Part shown: in pieces, positions 8,601 through 9,715 of the stretch | Position numbering within the stretch: position 1 is the first letter of the stretch | Layout: every line of letters begins with the position of its first letter | Assembly (NCBI GenBank): GCA_002403075.1 | Contig: DHHB01000010.1 | Location: forward strand, 1-9,715 | DNA length: 9,715 nt | Reading direction: 5' to 3' | Source of the DNA: a bacterium UBP1_UBA4783 | GTDB lineage: Bacteria; Krumholzibacteriota; Krumholzibacteriia; Krumholzibacteriales; Krumholzibacteriaceae | Notes under the pieces: model-generated | The model's input: the letters and a program-made list of their open reading frames with translations, nothing else | Told to the model about the DNA's origin: nothing | The model's database searches: none | Made by a program: the position numbers and the translations under genes

Positions 8601-9715
8601 GAGCCGAGCGGCGACACGACGTCGACGTCGATCTCCCCCCGGGAGTAGAAAACCGCTCCCTCGGCGGGCCGGACGATGTCGGCGCACGTCCCGGCGGAAT
8701 CGGAGAGCGCGTACGCTCCGGCGCCCGCGAGGGCGAGAACGTCGGGAAGCCCCGGATCGCCGGACGCATATCCCGCGGGCGGCGCGACCCGGATCTCCAC
8801 GCGCCTGTTGAGCGCGCGCCCCGCCTCGTTCGCGTTCGGCGCGACGGGCTCGCGGTCTCCCTTCCCCGTGTAGTCCATGCGATCCTCGGGAATTCCGCTC
8901 ATCCGGAGGATCTGGAACACGGAGCGGGCGCGGGCGATCGAGAGCTCGAGGTTCGACGGGAACCGCGCGCTCGCGATCGGGACGTCGTCCGTATGCCCCT
9001 CGACGAGGATCGTCCATCCGGGATGCTCGCGGATCCAGAGCGAGAGCGCCGCGACCTGCGGAAGCGGGACGCCTTCGATCTCGGCCGCGCCGGCTCTGAA
9101 ATGCGTGCTCGGAATCGTGATCGCGTCGAACGCCTCCCGCGGCTCCGCGGGGGAACCGTCCTCCGGCCGCGGGGCCGCGCCGGTCCCCGAGCCGAACCCC
9201 TCCCGGCGGTTCGCGGCGGTATCCGCGGCCGCCGCGGCCGCGCCGCCCGGGGCCCGCGCCGCGCGATCGAGCGGGAAATCGACGCGCCGGTGGCCGGACG
9301 GCGCGAGATCGACGAGCGCCTCTCCCTTCGCGCCGAAACCGAAATGCCCCGCGTCGCCCGGCGAGAGTGAATCGGGGAGCGAGAAGGGATCGACGCGGAC
9401 AGCGTGCCGCCCCTCGACGATCCCGGGGATCGAGTAGCGCCCGGCCGCGTCCGTCACGGCGTACGTGCCGTCCTCGATGAACACCGAGACGCCCGCCACG
9501 CCGGGCTCGCCCTCGCCCCATGCGCCGTCGCCGTCGACGTCCGCGAAGACGCCGCCCGAGACGATGCCGCGGCGGGTGAATATCCCCTCGACGATGAGCA
9601 CGGAGGCCTGCGCCGGGCCGTCGCTCGCGCGCTCGCCGGCGGCGGTCACGGCGCGCGCCCACGCGTGCCCCGTGAGCCGTCCGTTCTCCTGCCCCGAACC
9701 GACGCGGGCGCGAAA
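5678..9715 (-). CDS. Giant outer-membrane protein: DUF11 end, SdrD_B, OmpA domain, Ig-like modules, C-terminal beta-barrel (5' end cut)
   Basis: The frame is open to the window edge, giving 1345 visible residues. A GTG at 9649 is not the start, because the 22 residues before it (beginning FRARVGSGQENGRLTGHAW) continue a DUF11-like domain end. Numbered from the first visible residue: SdrD_B-like domain 52-112 with calcium-type loop DVDGDGAWGEGE and TDAAGRYSIPGI; Ala/Pro-rich linker about 140-200; OmpA peptidoglycan-binding domain 205-310 with VEGHTDDVPI (from 238), NLELSIARARS and NRRVEI (303-308); Ig-like module 344-439; invasin/Big_1-like module 448-540; long beta-barrel about 542-1328 with alternating strands and the YYPVYGD segment (622-628). 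The final strand HVGMRLKF fits the BAM beta-signal. A 17-residue tail follows. The OmpA domain should grip peptidoglycan and the barrel sit in the outer membrane; the cargo or function is unknown. No TonB-dependent plug domain is seen. First of the three-gene cluster. Confidence 0.9.
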   Translation of the reverse strand, partial: FRARVGSGQENGRLTGHAWARAVTAAGERASDGPAQASVLIVEGIFTRRGIVSGGVFADVDGDGAWGEGEPGVAGVSVFIEDGTYAVTDAAGRYSIPGIVEGRHAVRVDPFSLPDSLSPGDAGHFGFGAKGEALVDLAPSGHRRVDFPLDRAARAPGGAAAAAADTAANRREGFGSGTGAAPRPEDGSPAEPREAFDAITIPSTHFRAGAAEIEGVPLPQVAALSLWIREHPGWTILVEGHTDDVPIASARFPSNLELSIARARSVFQILRMSGIPEDRMDYTGKGDREPVAPNANEAGRALNRRVEIRVAPPAGYASGDPGLPDVLALAGAGAYALSDSAGTCADIVRPAEGAVFYSRGEIDVDVVSPLGSDVELYVNNVPVGKDRVGLRKIDVAAGIFGTVFYGVKIEEGRNDILVVCREYGGKRSSCVRHVYLAGQPHAIVPEREIVSAPADGKSRPEAVFLVSDRSGLPVRDGIFVTVTGPADLVDSLDANPHQAGVQAATFGGRVTLALPPERDSRRELVRVALGDISASCRVVYESPLRRWFLTGYGEGALGYSMLSGAGSTHRSLERNPDGAYAEGVVALYGQGEVRAGHVLTAAINTRPLRDDMLFRRIEPEKYYPVYGDASELRFNTASRSGAFARLDHRRYTATIGDFRTDFAKTEFTRYHRSFNGATGEARFRRGAIRAFVTNTDQITYQEEIPGEGTSGFYFLAHYPLVEGSEKVRIEVRDRYLPERILRVDYKQVNRDYDINHMDGSILFKEPVPRFDANLDPVTVVVSYECRNAGVRNLIYGARSSLAVTDSLVFGTTAVLEDEGVETATLFGVDLAGRLGGGVRVESELAHSEKFVLGGGDAFRARLAGEHGADARWSVYYRKVDDSFFNPSFTGGKTELGSEKYGADALWRIAPRFALGASGFRHAFRERDEEKDYADLVARYARGRVEGSLGAAAAARSDANDGSRQSFLLRAGLGLSGDRTAGEIQWDHILAGDEVEEYPNRVQAKLARRLSRRVSAALKHEYRTGSRSGTRHLTQLGLESNLTDDIQAYSRYQLEGAMSGERAQAVFGIKERVAFSDELSATVALEKVATVSGEASDDHLSWSTNAVLTPAGGAYRLKGSYELRLEPDRRKHLSELAALRRAGERWAMLLRGDLWFSDEKRESNHVKGGTLLGLSLRPGGGDALTVLSLLRASYEERSPAHPDGIDREALGSVEANWRPAREWEIEGKIAGRRVENTFREYAAASSAYMLQAQVVRTFAGSWDVGVAARVVTQRETRTTSYGGGVEIGRVVAENVWAGAGYDFGGREDADTAGNGFSRRGFHVGMRLKFNEKIMKYFHGAGSGDGR
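9223..9240. repeat. 9-bp perfect tandem duplication in the linker
   Basis: CCGCGGCCG occurs twice back to back. It lies inside the poly-Ala part of the linker between the SdrD_B and OmpA domains of the barrel protein. The unit is a multiple of three, so gain or loss of copies would only change linker length. Confidence 0.6.

Noticed and set aside
6953..9370. Long open frame (about 805 codons) on the plus strand, antisense to the barrel gene
   Set aside because: Its product is Arg/Ala/Glu-rich with no recognisable domain, and the opposite strand encodes clear OmpA and barrel sequence. Long antisense frames are expected where stop codons are rare in GC-rich DNA.

Overview
The window is high-GC DNA (about two thirds G+C by eye, with strongly GC-rich third codon positions) from a bacterium with an outer membrane. 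Protein style is the best clue to its origin. DUF11, NEW3-like and SdrD_B-type domains, an OmpA domain and a very large outer-membrane barrel occur together in poorly cultured lineages of the FCB side of the tree (Krumholzibacteria-, Eisenbacteria- or Latescibacteria-like) and in some Proteobacteria and Acidobacteria. The lineage is inference; nothing here fixes it.

Layout. (1) 1-1125, plus strand: a DegT/DnrJ/EryC1/StrS-family PLP-dependent sugar-nucleotide aminotransferase, lacking only a few N-terminal residues cut by the window edge. (2) 1122-9715, minus strand: three co-directional cell-envelope genes. Transcription order is the C-terminal 1345 residues of a giant outer-membrane protein (5678-9715, 5' end outside the window), then a 1319-residue exported multidomain protein (1722-5681), then a 173-residue probable lipoprotein (1122-1643). 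The first two overlap by ATGA and are probably translationally coupled. A 78-bp gap with two adjacent hairpins and a TATAAT hexamer separates the second from the third. The lipoprotein gene and the aminotransferase meet tail to tail with their stop codons interlocked in one CTAG.

How they may work together (inference). The large protein carries, in order, the end of a DUF11-like domain, a calcium-loop SdrD_B domain, a MotB-flavoured OmpA peptidoglycan-binding domain, Ig-like modules and a C-terminal barrel ending in a good BAM beta-signal. The coupled second gene encodes an exported rod: a jelly-roll domain, six NEW3-like Ig-fold repeats each preceded by an Asp/Gly-rich linker, an SdrD_B domain, another calcium-loop module and a final DUF11 domain. 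The lipoprotein has a carboxypeptidase-regulatory-like beta domain. I read this as an uncharacterised surface assembly in which a wall-gripping barrel anchors or exports a calcium-stiffened repeat protein. Its function is unknown.

No RNA genes, mobile elements or CRISPR arrays were seen. Apart from the 78-bp gap at 1644-1721 the window is fully coding.
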